DNA of 64,000 nucleotides from an uncultured Aequorivita sp. (GCA_937125455.1 CAKZLK010000038.1:62001-126000); one strand, 5' to 3'. Counted from the first letter of the stretch, positions 1-9,110 are shown. A program made the numbers and translations. The notes: generated from the sequence alone by a model not told the origin.

Positions 1-2322
1 GGAGGTGCTGGCAGTGATTCTGTAAATGCAGAAGCACAAGATGGCTCAGGAACCTGTAATGCTAACTTTGGCACACCTCCAGATGGAGGAAATCCTACAA
101 TGCAGATGTATATCTGTGGTGATAAGGATGGTGATTTTGACAATTTAGTGATTTTGCACGAGTACGGACATGGTATTTCAAACCGTTTAACTGGTGGTCC
201 CTCAGCTTCAGGCTGTCTGCAAAATCAAGAGCAGATGGGTGAAGGATGGAGTGACTTTTTTGGAACTATTTTAACTATTGAGCCAGGTGATGCAGGTACT
301 GATTCTAGAGCAGTAGGAACGTATCTTTTTGGCCAAGGCCAAGGCGGTGGTGGTATTCGTGACTATCCGTATAGTACTGATATGGGTGTGAACCCACAGA
401 CATATGATTTCATTAAAACAGCTGCAGTTCCTCACGGAGTAGGATCGGTTTGGGCTGAGATGCTTTGGGAAGTAACTTGGGCATTGATTGATGAACATGG
501 TTTTGATCCCAATATTTATAATTTCACAGGTGATGTGAACCAAGACGCAGGAAATGTTATGGCTTTGGCCCTTGTTACCGAAGGTATGAAACTGCAACCA
601 TGTAGTCCAGGTTTTGTAGATGGCCGTGATGCAATTCTTGCAGCAGATCAAGCTATTTATGGAGGTGCGAATGAATGTCTTATTTGGGATGCATTTGCAA
701 AAAGAGGATTGGGCTACAGTGCAAGCCAAGGCTCTTCAGGTAGTAGAAGTGATGGAACTCAAGCTTTTGACACTCCTTCCCAAACAGCTACTTTATCTGT
801 ATTAGAAGAAGTATGTGCTTCTTCTGATGTTCTTACAGATTTGGGCGGAGGTGCGCCAAGTGGAGGTGTTTACAGCGGCCCTGGTGTTACCGATAATGGA
901 AATGGTTCTACATTCACTTTTGATCCTGCTGTGGCTGGAGTTGGTGTTCACACCATTACATATGATGTTCAGGCAGGCGCTTGTTCAGTCGCATCTTCAG
1001 CTACTGATGATATTGAAGTACTTGCTGTTCCTGCGGGTCCTGCAACTAGTGGTGTTCCAAGTTTCTGTGTGGGAGATGATGTCACGGTTACTGCAACACT
1101 AAACGACCCAAGTAATGTAATTAGGTGGTTTGATGCTTTAACGGGAGGTAACTTCCTTTTTGAAGGCGAATCATATACTTTTACACCTACGGGAACTACA
1201 AATGTCTATGCACAAGAAAGTGCTCCTGGACCTCTTTCACAATTGGTTATTTCAGAAATTAGCTTGCAAACACCAGATCAATTTGAAATTCAAAATGTTG
1301 GTGTGGCAAAAGATTATTCTGGTTATAAAGTTGCTATTAGTGAAACTCCTTATACCGATATAAACTCAGTAAACCCAATTGTGAAAACACTAGGAAACAT
1401 GTCAGCCAATTCAGTTATGGCTTGGAATGATGACAGTGGTGCTGGATATTGGGGTAATAATATTTTTTGGAATAATGCTGAAACAGGTTGGATAGTAATT
1501 ATTGACCCTAGTGGAAATGTAGTCGATTCAGTATTTTGGAACTTTAGTGCGTCACAAATTTCTACATTTAATGTTACTATTGGAGGTTTCAATGTAACAG
1601 CAGCTGATCTTGACTGGACTGGAGTTGGTGCAGCATTAATCTCAGATTGTGGTTCAAATTCTTTTAGAAGAGTTGGTGACACAGATTCTGCAGCTGATTG
1701 GTCTGGTACTTGTGAAACTTCAGATTTCGGTACTCCAAACAGTGATATTAATTTAGGAACTCCTGGTTGTGCAGGGGAGCGCACATTAACAGAGGTTAAT
1801 GCTGAAACTGAAGCTCCAGTAATCACTTGCCCTTCAAATGTAATGGTTCAAGTAAATGTAGGTGATCAATTTACATTGCCAGATTATACTGGAGACGCTT
1901 CTGCAACTGACAATTGTACACCAGACGCAGTGATTACACAAGATCCTGCTGCAGGAACTATGGTTGGAGCAGGCGTTACGACTATGACAATGACTGCAAC
2001 TGATGCTGCCGGAAACGCTGACACTTGTACCTTTACCGTTACGGTAGAAGAAGTTTTAGGTCTTGAGGATAGCGAATTCTATAACAACATTTCGTTATAT
2101 CCAAACCCAACCACGGGACTAATTACATTGCTGAACAAAACAACAGCGCAATTAGAGAACGCAGTTATTACTGATGTAAATGGCAGAACAATTATGAAAA
2201 TAGATTTATCTGAAGCTGGAATAGAAACCAATTTCTCATTGGAAAACCTAGCCACAGGAATGTATTTTGTGAAAATAAATGCTGAAAATACAAGTGTTGT
2301 AAAACGCATTGTAAAGCAATAA
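1..2322 (+). CDS. Secreted M36 (fungalysin-type) metalloprotease, C-terminal part, with T9SS sorting domain
   Basis: The reading frame is open from the first base, so the 5' end (signal peptide, propeptide) lies outside the window; 773 residues are visible. The frame opens with the M36 stretch AQDGSGTCNANF and TPPDGGNPTMQM, followed by the zinc motif HEYGH at visible residues 53-57 and the downstream GEGWSDF that supplies the third metal ligand in this family. After the catalytic domain come Ig-like modules (PFCVGDDVTV), a lamin-tail-like segment (LVISEISLQTPDQFEIQN), and a HYR-type module (APVITCPSNV). The last ~75 residues form a type A T9SS sorting domain (LYPNPTTG ... ATGMYFVKI ... VVKRIVKQ). 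The protein is therefore expected to be exported across both membranes and to digest extracellular protein. A strong terminator follows directly. Family and secretion route are secure; the natural substrate is unknown. Confidence 0.95.
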   Translation, partial: GGAGSDSVNAEAQDGSGTCNANFGTPPDGGNPTMQMYICGDKDGDFDNLVILHEYGHGISNRLTGGPSASGCLQNQEQMGEGWSDFFGTILTIEPGDAGTDSRAVGTYLFGQGQGGGGIRDYPYSTDMGVNPQTYDFIKTAAVPHGVGSVWAEMLWEVTWALIDEHGFDPNIYNFTGDVNQDAGNVMALALVTEGMKLQPCSPGFVDGRDAILAADQAIYGGANECLIWDAFAKRGLGYSASQGSSGSRSDGTQAFDTPSQTATLSVLEEVCASSDVLTDLGGGAPSGGVYSGPGVTDNGNGSTFTFDPAVAGVGVHTITYDVQAGACSVASSATDDIEVLAVPAGPATSGVPSFCVGDDVTVTATLNDPSNVIRWFDALTGGNFLFEGESYTFTPTGTTNVYAQESAPGPLSQLVISEISLQTPDQFEIQNVGVAKDYSGYKVAISETPYTDINSVNPIVKTLGNMSANSVMAWNDDSGAGYWGNNIFWNNAETGWIVIIDPSGNVVDSVFWNFSASQISTFNVTIGGFNVTAADLDWTGVGAALISDCGSNSFRRVGDTDSAADWSGTCETSDFGTPNSDINLGTPGCAGERTLTEVNAETEAPVITCPSNVMVQVNVGDQFTLPDYTGDASATDNCTPDAVITQDPAAGTMVGAGVTTMTMTATDAAGNADTCTFTVTVEEVLGLEDSEFYNNISLYPNPTTGLITLLNKTTAQLENAVITDVNGRTIMKIDLSEAGIETNFSLENLATGMYFVKINAENTSVVKRIVKQ

Positions 2323-2346
2323 TCATTTAAATATTTCTTTTTTAAG

Positions 2347-2380
2347 AACCCGCGTCAAATTGTTTGACGCGGGTTTTTTT
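2347..2380 (+). terminator. Rho-independent terminator after the M36 protease
   Basis: A perfect 13-bp stem (AACCCGCGTCAAA at 2347-2359 pairing with 2363-2375), a 3-nt loop, and a run of T to 2380. It lies 25 bp after the protease stop codon and separates it from the FMN reductase gene. Confidence 0.93.
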
Positions 2381-2408
2381 ACACCTCACTTTTCAATAAC
2401 TTTGGCAG

Positions 2409-2951
2409 ATGAAAAAAATTCTATTCTTTGCGGGGAGTAACAGCAGTAAATCAATCAATCACAAGCTTGTCACTTTTGCTTCATCACAAATAGCTGTTCA
2501 CGACGTTGAGTTAATTAAGCTAACAGATTATGAACTTCCCTTGTTTGGAGAAGACATTGAACGTGAAAAAGGCTATTCTGTAGATTTAAAAATGCTTTAC
2601 AATAAAATAAAAGAAGCCGAAGCACTCGTTATTTCTGTTAACGAACACAACGGAATGATCTCAGCCTATTTTAAAAATATAATAGATTGGCTTTCACGAC
2701 TGGATCGAAAGTTTCTTGAAGGAAAAAAAGTCCTGTTAATGAGCACATCTAATGGAAAACGCGGAGCTGCTTCTGCTTTGGAGTACACAAAAAATGTTTT
2801 ACCCAGATTTGGAGCAACTATAGTAGAAAGTTTCAGCATTCCTTCTTACTCCGAAAATTTTTCTGAAGAAACCAATTCAATTTCCAACGAAGTTTTACTT
2901 CTCGGATTTACTGACGTTCTCCAGAATTTTGTGCATCAAATTGAACAATAA
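2409..2951 (+). CDS. NADPH-dependent FMN reductase family flavoprotein
   Basis: 180 residues with a flavodoxin-like fold. The N-terminal ILFFAGSNSSKSIN is the phosphate-binding loop of the NADPH-dependent FMN reductase (YieF/ChrR/ArsH-like) family, and VISVNEHNGMISAYFKNIIDWLSR matches the conserved P-x-Y/H-N-G segment, although the usual Pro is Val-Asn here. LLMSTSNGKRGAASALEY matches the second flavin loop. Likely a cytoplasmic quinone or flavin reductase; the electron acceptor cannot be read from sequence. Its stop codon overlaps the pabB start by one base, so the two are co-translated. No functional link to pABA synthesis is evident. Confidence 0.85.
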   Translation: MKKILFFAGSNSSKSINHKLVTFASSQIAVHDVELIKLTDYELPLFGEDIEREKGYSVDLKMLYNKIKEAEALVISVNEHNGMISAYFKNIIDWLSRLDRKFLEGKKVLLMSTSNGKRGAASALEYTKNVLPRFGATIVESFSIPSYSENFSEETNSISNEVLLLGFTDVLQNFVHQIEQ

Positions 2952-4252
2952 TGCGCACTGTAAAGAAATATCCCTTTTCTTTAACCGAAAGCTCAAAAAC
3001 ACGCTTTCTGAATTGGGCGCAGCAATTTGAAGAAGTTATTTGGCTGGACAGCAACAACTATTCTCAAAAACACGAAACCTATCAAGCTATTTTAGCCGTT
3101 GATGCTTTCACTGCACTAAAAACAGACTATCACAAAGCTTTTGACAATTTAAAAGAATATCAAGCCATCACTGCAGATTGGATTTTTGGATACCTTACCT
3201 ATGATCTAAAAAATGATGTTGAAAGGCTACATTCCAATAATTTTGACGGATTGGGCTTTCCTGATTTGTATTTTTTTCAACCTAAAAAGCTTTTCCTTTT
3301 TTCTGAAAATAATGTTGAGGTGCATTATTTGAATATGGTTGCTGATGAAATTGAAGAAGATTGGACAGCCATTTTTGAAACGAAAGATAAATTCGATTCT
3401 CCCGAAATCTCTAAAAGCCTAGGTATACATATCCGAACCACAAAAGACGGCTACATTCAGAAAGTAGTGGAAGTACTTGAGCATATTAAACGTGGGGATA
3501 TATATGAAGTAAATATTTGTCAGGAATTTTATTGTGAGAATGCTGCAATCAATCCTCTGGAAACATTTCTTCAGCTAAATAAGATTTCAAAACCTCCCTT
3601 TTCAGTTTTTTTGAAATTGAATTCCCTATTTGCACTCTCAGCTTCACCGGAGCGCTATCTCAAAAGAACGGGGAATGCCGTCATTTCCCAACCCATTAAA
3701 GGCACTGCTAAGCGTTTTGGAGATAAAGAAGAAGATCTGAAAATGGCGCAACAATTGGCCAAAGACCCCAAAGAACGCAGCGAAAACATTATGATTACTG
3801 ATTTGGTGCGTAATGACTTGTCTCGCATTGCCGAAAAAGGCAGTGTTGTAGTGGATGAGCTTTGCAAAATTTATACTTTTGAGCAAGTGCATCAAATGAT
3901 TTCAACTATTAGTTGTTCCGTTCCACCAAATTTTTCCAGTGTTGAAATTTTGAGAAACACATACCCAATGGGTAGTATGACTGGTGCTCCAAAAATTTCA
4001 GCTATGCAAATTATAGAAGAAACTGAAGATGCCAAACGCGGATTGTACAGTGGAGCGATTGGTTATTTTTCACCTTTAGGTGATTTTGATTTTAATGTGG
4101 TTATTAGAAGTATTCTTTATAATGCTTCCAAAGAATATGTTAGCTTTTCAGTGGGAAGTGCAATCACTATAAATTCCATTCCCGAAAAAGAATATGAAGA
4201 ATGCTTACTGAAAGCAAAAGCCATGCGGGAAGTTTTGAATGCTACTTTATAA
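2951..4252 (+). CDS. pabB: Aminodeoxychorismate synthase component I (pABA synthase)
   Basis: 433 residues of the chorismate-binding anthranilate synthase/PabB superfamily. It should convert chorismate and ammonia to 4-amino-4-deoxychorismate, the entry to p-aminobenzoate and folate. Visible signatures: GDIYEVNICQEF, SASPERYLK, the PIKGT motif whose lysine is the PabB covalent-catalysis residue (TrpE and isochorismate synthases differ here), MITDLVRNDLSRIA, and the C-terminal GSMTGAPKISAMQIIE plus GAIGYFSP. Start overlaps the preceding stop by one base. The glutaminase subunit (PabA) and the lyase (PabC) are not adjacent. The PIKGT motif favours PabB over TrpE. Confidence 0.9.
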   Translation: MRTVKKYPFSLTESSKTRFLNWAQQFEEVIWLDSNNYSQKHETYQAILAVDAFTALKTDYHKAFDNLKEYQAITADWIFGYLTYDLKNDVERLHSNNFDGLGFPDLYFFQPKKLFLFSENNVEVHYLNMVADEIEEDWTAIFETKDKFDSPEISKSLGIHIRTTKDGYIQKVVEVLEHIKRGDIYEVNICQEFYCENAAINPLETFLQLNKISKPPFSVFLKLNSLFALSASPERYLKRTGNAVISQPIKGTAKRFGDKEEDLKMAQQLAKDPKERSENIMITDLVRNDLSRIAEKGSVVVDELCKIYTFEQVHQMISTISCSVPPNFSSVEILRNTYPMGSMTGAPKISAMQIIEETEDAKRGLYSGAIGYFSPLGDFDFNVVIRSILYNASKEYVSFSVGSAITINSIPEKEYEECLLKAKAMREVLNATL

Positions 4253-4272
4253 GTCATTAAACTCATATTTCT

Positions 4273-4339
4273 AATTTATTAGTGTTTAAGCTTATAAATA
4301 TCATTTATTAGCTTATTGGCTAATAAATTTATATATTTG
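4273..4339 (+). promoter_or_regulatory. Palindromic operator and -7 box upstream of the SatD-family gene
   Basis: A perfect 10-bp inverted repeat, ATTTATTAGC at 4303-4312 and GCTAATAAAT at 4319-4328, spaced by 6 bp. A third direct copy of the half site (AATTTATTAG) lies at 4273-4282. A TATATTTG -7 box follows at 4332-4339, 17 nt before the start codon, with AAGGA just upstream of ATG. The palindrome sits where a repressor would block RNA polymerase. Because the downstream protein ends in a helix-turn-helix, autoregulation is the simplest reading, but this is inferred. Confidence 0.6.
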
Positions 4340-4355
4340 AATAAAATTATAAGGA

Positions 4356-5042
4356 ATGAACTATTCAGCGATATCTGGAGACATTGTTTCATCAACAAGT
4401 TTAAATGTTGAAGACAGTAAACTTGTTGAAGAAAGCTTAAAAATCCTGCTCAAGAATTTAAAGCAAGAATTTAATGTCTATGGTCGTATCATAAAAGGAG
4501 ACTATTTGGAGTGTGTTGTGCCAAATCCCGCTGAGGGTTTACAAGTAGCGTTAGCCATTAAAAGTTTTGTGAAGTCCATTCCTATCGATATCAAAAAATA
4601 CACAAAAGACGATAACCGTGTAAAACAGTTTAAAATCCACGGAATAAGACTTGCAATCGGCTATGGCAAACTGAGCCGTTACAATCCCGAAGAGGGTGTA
4701 ATAGACGGGGAAGCCATTTATTTTTCAGGTCGCGAAATTAACGGTGAAACCACATACAACAAAGAGCGTATCGTAATAAAGAACACCTTGTTTTTTGCTT
4801 CAAAAAGCGAAGATTTAAATAAAAATTTCCAACCTTTACTGGCGCTGTTGGATGTTTTGTTAAGCAAAGCAACCTCTCGGCAATGCGAAGTTTTATATTT
4901 AAAACTAATGAACAACCAAGAAGATGAAATAGCCAAACAGCTAGGTATTGGACAATCTGCTGTAAATCAACACTCAACAAGTGTAGGCTGGAACGCCATT
5001 GAGGATGCGGTTAACTATTTTAAAATGATAATTTCAAAATAG
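4356..5042 (+). CDS. SatD-family protein with C-terminal HTH
   Basis: 228 residues. The N-terminal NYSAISGDIVSSTSL and the following GRIIKGDYLECVVPNP resemble the SatD family, proteins of unknown biochemical role that have a cyclase-like N-terminal half. The last ~60 residues (ATSRQCEVLYLKLMNNQEDEIAKQLGIGQSAVNQHS) read as a sigma-70 region 4 or LuxR-like helix-turn-helix. RBS AAGGA precedes the ATG. The DUF3307 membrane gene starts 5 bp after the stop, which is a conserved pairing in Bacteroidota. The protein may regulate the pair through the palindrome upstream. Function is unknown; family assignment is fairly secure. Confidence 0.75.
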   Translation: MNYSAISGDIVSSTSLNVEDSKLVEESLKILLKNLKQEFNVYGRIIKGDYLECVVPNPAEGLQVALAIKSFVKSIPIDIKKYTKDDNRVKQFKIHGIRLAIGYGKLSRYNPEEGVIDGEAIYFSGREINGETTYNKERIVIKNTLFFASKSEDLNKNFQPLLALLDVLLSKATSRQCEVLYLKLMNNQEDEIAKQLGIGQSAVNQHSTSVGWNAIEDAVNYFKMIISK

Positions 5043-5047
5043 AAGTT

Positions 5048-5752
5048 ATGGGTTTAAAAGAATTATTACTACTCCAATTCATTGCACATTTGTGTTTGGA
5101 TTATTTTTTTCAAACCGATAAATTGGCAAAGCAAAAAAACACAATCGGTTTTAAAAGCTCTTTTTTGTATTGGCACGCACTAACTTGTTTTGCGCTATCG
5201 TGGTTATTTTCTTTGCAAGTGAGTTTCGTTTTGGCTGCGGCAATAATTGCAATAACTCATTTTTTGATAGATGGGTTTAAACGTCATCTCAACAATAGTA
5301 AGCATTTTGGAAAATATGCTTTCTTCATAGATCAAGCAATTCACTTAATCATTCTGACAGTTGTTGTAGTTTTGTTTGATAAATGGTACGGAATAAATCC
5401 TTCAATTGAAGTTTCTCTTAATTTTAAATATCTTTTAATAATTGCTGGATATTTAGTGTGCCTAAAGCCCGCAAATATTTTTATAAAAGAAGTATTTCAA
5501 GCAACCGGGATACAAGTATCCAGCGATAACGAAATGCCTAATGCTGGTAAGGTAATCGGTGTTTTGGAACGAATTTTAACGCTCACCTTCATCATTATTT
5601 CTCAATATTCAGCTGTAGGTTTTTTAATTGCGGCCAAATCTATTCTGCGTTATAGAAATGATGAGACTCTAAAAACCGAATACGTACTCATTGGTACAAT
5701 GCTCAGCTTTGGAATTGCCGTTATTGCTGGAATAATAATTAATTTCTTTTAA
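5048..5752 (+). CDS. DUF3307 integral membrane protein
   Basis: 234 residues with about six hydrophobic helices. The N-terminus LQFIAHLCLDYFFQTDKLAKQKN and the motif THFLIDGFKRH (acidic and histidine residues in membrane segments) are typical of DUF3307 proteins. It directly follows the SatD-family gene, and the two are very likely one operon. Biochemical role unknown; the conserved His and Asp residues within helices suggest a membrane enzyme or a metal or lipid-handling function, but that is inference. Confidence 0.75.
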   Translation: MGLKELLLLQFIAHLCLDYFFQTDKLAKQKNTIGFKSSFLYWHALTCFALSWLFSLQVSFVLAAAIIAITHFLIDGFKRHLNNSKHFGKYAFFIDQAIHLIILTVVVVLFDKWYGINPSIEVSLNFKYLLIIAGYLVCLKPANIFIKEVFQATGIQVSSDNEMPNAGKVIGVLERILTLTFIIISQYSAVGFLIAAKSILRYRNDETLKTEYVLIGTMLSFGIAVIAGIIINFF

Positions 5753-5764
5753 ATTTTAATTCAT

Positions 5765-7072
5765 TTGCTAGCTCGCTTCAAAAAAAATATTGAAACTAAT
5801 TTTTCATTTTTAAAAGGAAAAAAGCTGCTGATTGCTTGTAGTGGTGGTTTAGATAGTGTGGTTCTAACACATCTGATGAATGAATCTAAATATGAAATAG
5901 CCTTGGCACATTGTAATTTTTCGCTCCGCGGAAAGGAAAGTGATGGCGATGAAATGTTTGTGGTCGGTTTGGCCAAAAACTTGGAAATTCCAGTTTTTGC
6001 AGAAACTTTTGATACGAAAAAATTTGCCAAGGAACAGAAAATTTCAACCCAAATGGCAGCTCGTGATCTTCGTTATAATTGGTTTACCGAAATTTTAAAA
6101 GATTTTAAATACGATTATTTATTGACCGCTCATCATTTGGACGACAATTTGGAAACGTTTTTCATCAATCTTTCTCGCGGCACTGGTTTAAATGGACTCA
6201 CAGGAATTCCGAAGGAAAACAACAGAGTGATAAGGCCGCTTTTGAATTTTTCACGCGATGAAATTTTTAAATATGCCGATGCAAATAATTTGAAATGGCG
6301 TGAAGACAGTAGCAACAAAAAAACAGACTACCTTCGGAATAAACTACGCTTGGAAGTGTTGCCGCAATTCAAAGAAATAAATGAGTCGGTTCTAAAAAAC
6401 TTTCAGAAAACCCAACAAAACCTACAATCTTCACAAAATCTTATTGAAGATTATATGGCGTTGGTTTACAAACTTGTTATTTCCGAAGAGATAGATTCTT
6501 ATAAAATAAACATTCAGAAAATCAAAGAATTACCGCATACCGAAGCTTTGCTCTATGAATTGTTGAATGGTTTTGGATTTACGGAATGGGAAGATGTTTC
6601 AAGTTTACTAGATGCACAAACGGGCAAGCAGCTTTTTTCAAAAACGCACCGACTTTTGAAGAATCGTGAAGAATTGTTGTTGACAGAAATTGATTCAGAA
6701 AAAGTAAATAAAGAGTTTTTGGTTTACGAAAAAGGAATTACTTCGCCAATCAATTTGAAAATTGAGCCTTCTGAATATATTGGTGAAACCGAGAAAAACT
6801 TAATTTATGTTGCCTCCGAAAAATTATCTTTCCCCTTAAAACTCAGAAAGTGGAGTAGTGGTGATACTTTTCAACCTTTCGGGATGAAGGGAAAAAAGAA
6901 ATTGAGTAAATTTTTTAAAGACGAAAAAATTCCTTTGACCGAAAAAGAAAAAATCTGGCTACTATTAAGTGATGATAAGATAGTTTGGATAGTCGACTAC
7001 CGTATGGATGAACGTTTTAAGATAACTGAAGACACAAAAAAAATCATCAAAATAACTTATTTCCCAGAATAG
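5765..7072 (+). CDS. tilS: tRNA(Ile)-lysidine synthase
   Basis: 435 residues. TilS ligates lysine to C34 of the CAU-anticodon tRNA-Ile, using ATP, so that AUA codons are read. The PP-loop motif SGGLDS is at residues 26-31, followed by HCNFSLRGKESDGDE, LLTAHHLDDNLETF and NGLTGIP, all typical. The C-terminal domain has the FQPFGMKGKKKLSKFFKDEKIP signature. The only start ahead of the PP-loop is TTG at 5765, the first start-capable codon after an in-frame stop at 5750-5752 (the DUF3307 stop); the 30-residue leader before SGGLDS fits the family. Essential housekeeping gene. Confidence 0.93.
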   Translation: MLARFKKNIETNFSFLKGKKLLIACSGGLDSVVLTHLMNESKYEIALAHCNFSLRGKESDGDEMFVVGLAKNLEIPVFAETFDTKKFAKEQKISTQMAARDLRYNWFTEILKDFKYDYLLTAHHLDDNLETFFINLSRGTGLNGLTGIPKENNRVIRPLLNFSRDEIFKYADANNLKWREDSSNKKTDYLRNKLRLEVLPQFKEINESVLKNFQKTQQNLQSSQNLIEDYMALVYKLVISEEIDSYKINIQKIKELPHTEALLYELLNGFGFTEWEDVSSLLDAQTGKQLFSKTHRLLKNREELLLTEIDSEKVNKEFLVYEKGITSPINLKIEPSEYIGETEKNLIYVASEKLSFPLKLRKWSSGDTFQPFGMKGKKKLSKFFKDEKIPLTEKEKIWLLLSDDKIVWIVDYRMDERFKITEDTKKIIKITYFPE

Positions 7073-7091
7073 AGAGAATTTAAAAAAATCT

Positions 7092-8933
7092 ATGAAAGCA
7101 TTAAAAATACTATTAGTTTTATTATTTATCAGTTTCGTTTCCTTCGCACAGGAAGAAAATTATGTAAAGGAAAATTACAACAAAAAGGAAACCACAATCA
7201 CAATGCGAGATGGTGCGAAGCTTTTCACGGTAATTTATTCTCCAAAAGACACTTCGAAAAAATATCCCATACTATTCCAAAGAACACCTTATAGTTGCCA
7301 ACCTTATGGCGAGGATCAATTTCGATCAAAAATTTCTCCCAATGAATTTTTAATGAAAGAAGGAAATATTGTTGTTTATCAAGACGTTCGCGGCCGATGG
7401 ATGAGTGAGGGTGTTTACGATAACATGCGCGCATACATTCCAAACAAAAAAGGAAAACAAATTGACGAATCTAGCGATACCTATGATAGTATTGATTGGT
7501 TGGTTAAAAATGTTCCAAACAACAATGGAAACGTTGGTGTTTGGGGAGTCAGCTATCCAGGTTTTTACGCAACTTGTTCGTTGTTGGATTCTCATCCAGC
7601 CTTAAAAGCTGTCTCGCCACAAGCCTGTATTGCCGATTTCTTTTTTGATGATTTTCACCACAACGGTGCCTACTTGTTGAGTTATTGGCGGGCAACTGCA
7701 TTATTCGGTTATGAAAAAACACAACCTACTGACAAGCCTTGGTATAGCTTTCCGGAGTTGGAATCAAAAGATCAATATCAATTTTTCTTGGATGCAGGAC
7801 CACTAAGCAATCTCGATAAATATTATAAAGAAGACAATGTTTTTTGGCAACAACTGAAAGAGCATTCCAGTTATGATGAATTCTGGAAATCACGTGGAAT
7901 TCTTCAGCATTTAAAAAATGTAAAACCAGCCGTAATGTTTGTTGGTGGGCTTTTTGATGCGGAAGATCTTTATGGGCCTTTTAATAGTTATGAAGCTGTA
8001 GAAAAGAACAGTTCCAATTACAACACCATTGTTTACGGTCCATGGAGCCATGGAGATTGGGCGCGAACCAATGAACGACAGGCTATTGGGAATATCTATA
8101 TTGGTGATAATATATCGAGAGATTATCAGAGGGATGTTGAAACAAATTTTTTCAATCATTTCTTGAAAGAGAACGATAAAGTAAATAATTTGCCCGAGGC
8201 CTATATGTTTGACACGGGTAAAAACCAGTGGCAATCATACGAACAATGGCCACCAAAAAATACTGAAAAGAAAACCTATTATTTGCAAAGCAACCAACGT
8301 TTAAATGACAAAGCCGAAAAAAGTTTCACTTTTGAAGAATTTATCAGCGACCCCAAAAAGCCTGTGTCGTATTCCGAAGATATAAAAATGGTTTTTACTC
8401 CGCGAAAATATATGACAGATGACCAGCGTTTCGCCGCACGACGTCCAGATGTCTTGGTTTTTGAAACTCCCGTGCTTACCGAAGATATAACAATGGCTGG
8501 TCCAATTTTTGCAAAACTCAACGTTGCAACCTCTGGAACAGATGCCGATTGGGTTGTTAAAGTGATTGATGTTTTTCCCGCTGATGCAGAAGATTTTCCC
8601 GAAACACTGGAATATTTAAAAATGAGCAATTACTTTATGATGGTTCGAAGCGAAGTGATGCGTGGTCGTTTCAGGAATAGTTTCAGTAATCCAGAGCCTT
8701 TCATTCCAAATGAAAAGACAGCCGTAAATATAAAGCTTCAAGATATAAATCACACCTTTAAAAAAGGTCACAAAATCCAAATACAGGTTCAGAGTACATG
8801 GTTCCCATTGATTGATTTAAATCCGCAAACTTTTGTTCCGAATATCTTTGAAGCAAAAACTGAAGACTTCAAAAAACAGACCCATAAAGTATATAATGAT
8901 TCCTCGATAGAATTTACAATATTAAGGAATTAA
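7092..8933 (+). CDS. CocE/NonD-family (S15) secreted hydrolase
   Basis: 613 residues with a Sec signal peptide (KALKILLVLLFISFVSFAQ). The fold is X-Pro dipeptidyl-peptidase/cocaine esterase/glutaryl-7-ACA acylase: ITMRDGAKLFTVIYSP at the N-terminus, FQRTPYSC, QDVRGRWMSEG and the nucleophile elbow VWGVSYPGFYA (Ser near residue 155). WSHGDWA carries the likely catalytic His, and a C-terminal jelly-roll domain starts at about residue 390. Probably a periplasmic serine hydrolase of acyl-amino bonds or esters; the substrate cannot be deduced. It starts 19 bp after tilS. No T9SS tail is present. Confidence 0.88.
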   Translation: MKALKILLVLLFISFVSFAQEENYVKENYNKKETTITMRDGAKLFTVIYSPKDTSKKYPILFQRTPYSCQPYGEDQFRSKISPNEFLMKEGNIVVYQDVRGRWMSEGVYDNMRAYIPNKKGKQIDESSDTYDSIDWLVKNVPNNNGNVGVWGVSYPGFYATCSLLDSHPALKAVSPQACIADFFFDDFHHNGAYLLSYWRATALFGYEKTQPTDKPWYSFPELESKDQYQFFLDAGPLSNLDKYYKEDNVFWQQLKEHSSYDEFWKSRGILQHLKNVKPAVMFVGGLFDAEDLYGPFNSYEAVEKNSSNYNTIVYGPWSHGDWARTNERQAIGNIYIGDNISRDYQRDVETNFFNHFLKENDKVNNLPEAYMFDTGKNQWQSYEQWPPKNTEKKTYYLQSNQRLNDKAEKSFTFEEFISDPKKPVSYSEDIKMVFTPRKYMTDDQRFAARRPDVLVFETPVLTEDITMAGPIFAKLNVATSGTDADWVVKVIDVFPADAEDFPETLEYLKMSNYFMMVRSEVMRGRFRNSFSNPEPFIPNEKTAVNIKLQDINHTFKKGHKIQIQVQSTWFPLIDLNPQTFVPNIFEAKTEDFKKQTHKVYNDSSIEFTILRN

Positions 8934-8946
8934 TAAAGAAAGGTCT

Positions 8947-9074
8947 AAAAAAAAAGTTTCCCAGCCAATGGCCGGGAAACTTTAACAAACCTAACTTAGT
9001 AAACTTTAAAGTGCACTAAGAATATTTTCTATCCCCACAAAAAATATTTCTTTGTGCATTATCCACTAATTCTA
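8947..9074 (-). ncRNA. Candidate structured small RNA antisense to the flanking genes
   Basis: Inferred transcript on the minus strand between two plus-strand genes. It begins about 6 nt after a good promoter (see 9080-9110) and ends at a strong terminator whose stem (8953-8962 with 8974-8983) is followed, in the minus direction only, by nine T. The body folds into a long hairpin (TGCACAAAGAAATATTTT near 9058-9041 pairing with AAAATATTCTTAGTGCA). Below it are an asymmetric bubble containing CTTTAAAG and a short closing stem (TTAGT with ACTAA). This rod with an internal bubble resembles 6S-type RNA; membership of the 6S-Flavo family is a hypothesis. A 17-codon reading frame starting at 9059 also exists and may be accidental. 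Confidence 0.5.
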
Positions 9075-9079
9075 TTACT

Positions 9080-9110
9080 CAAATATATGCCAGTTATTAA
9101 ATACTCACAA
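9080..9110 (-). promoter_or_regulatory. Minus-strand promoter for the candidate small RNA
   Basis: Read on the minus strand: -33 element TTG at 9110-9108, a 20-bp spacer, and a perfect -7 box TATATTTG at 9087-9080. No minus-strand protein gene lies downstream before the terminator at 8953-8983. Confidence 0.55.

Noticed and set aside
1350-1826. 158-codon open frame antisense to the M36 protease
   Set aside because: Mirror of Thr/Gly-rich repeats in the sense gene; no start signal.
2951-4252. TrpE (anthranilate synthase) instead of PabB
   Set aside because: PIKGT lysine motif and lack of trp neighbours favour PabB.
9007-9059. 17-codon peptide in the small-RNA candidate
   Set aside because: Only weak start context and the codons overlap both arms of the long hairpin; kept only as a remark.
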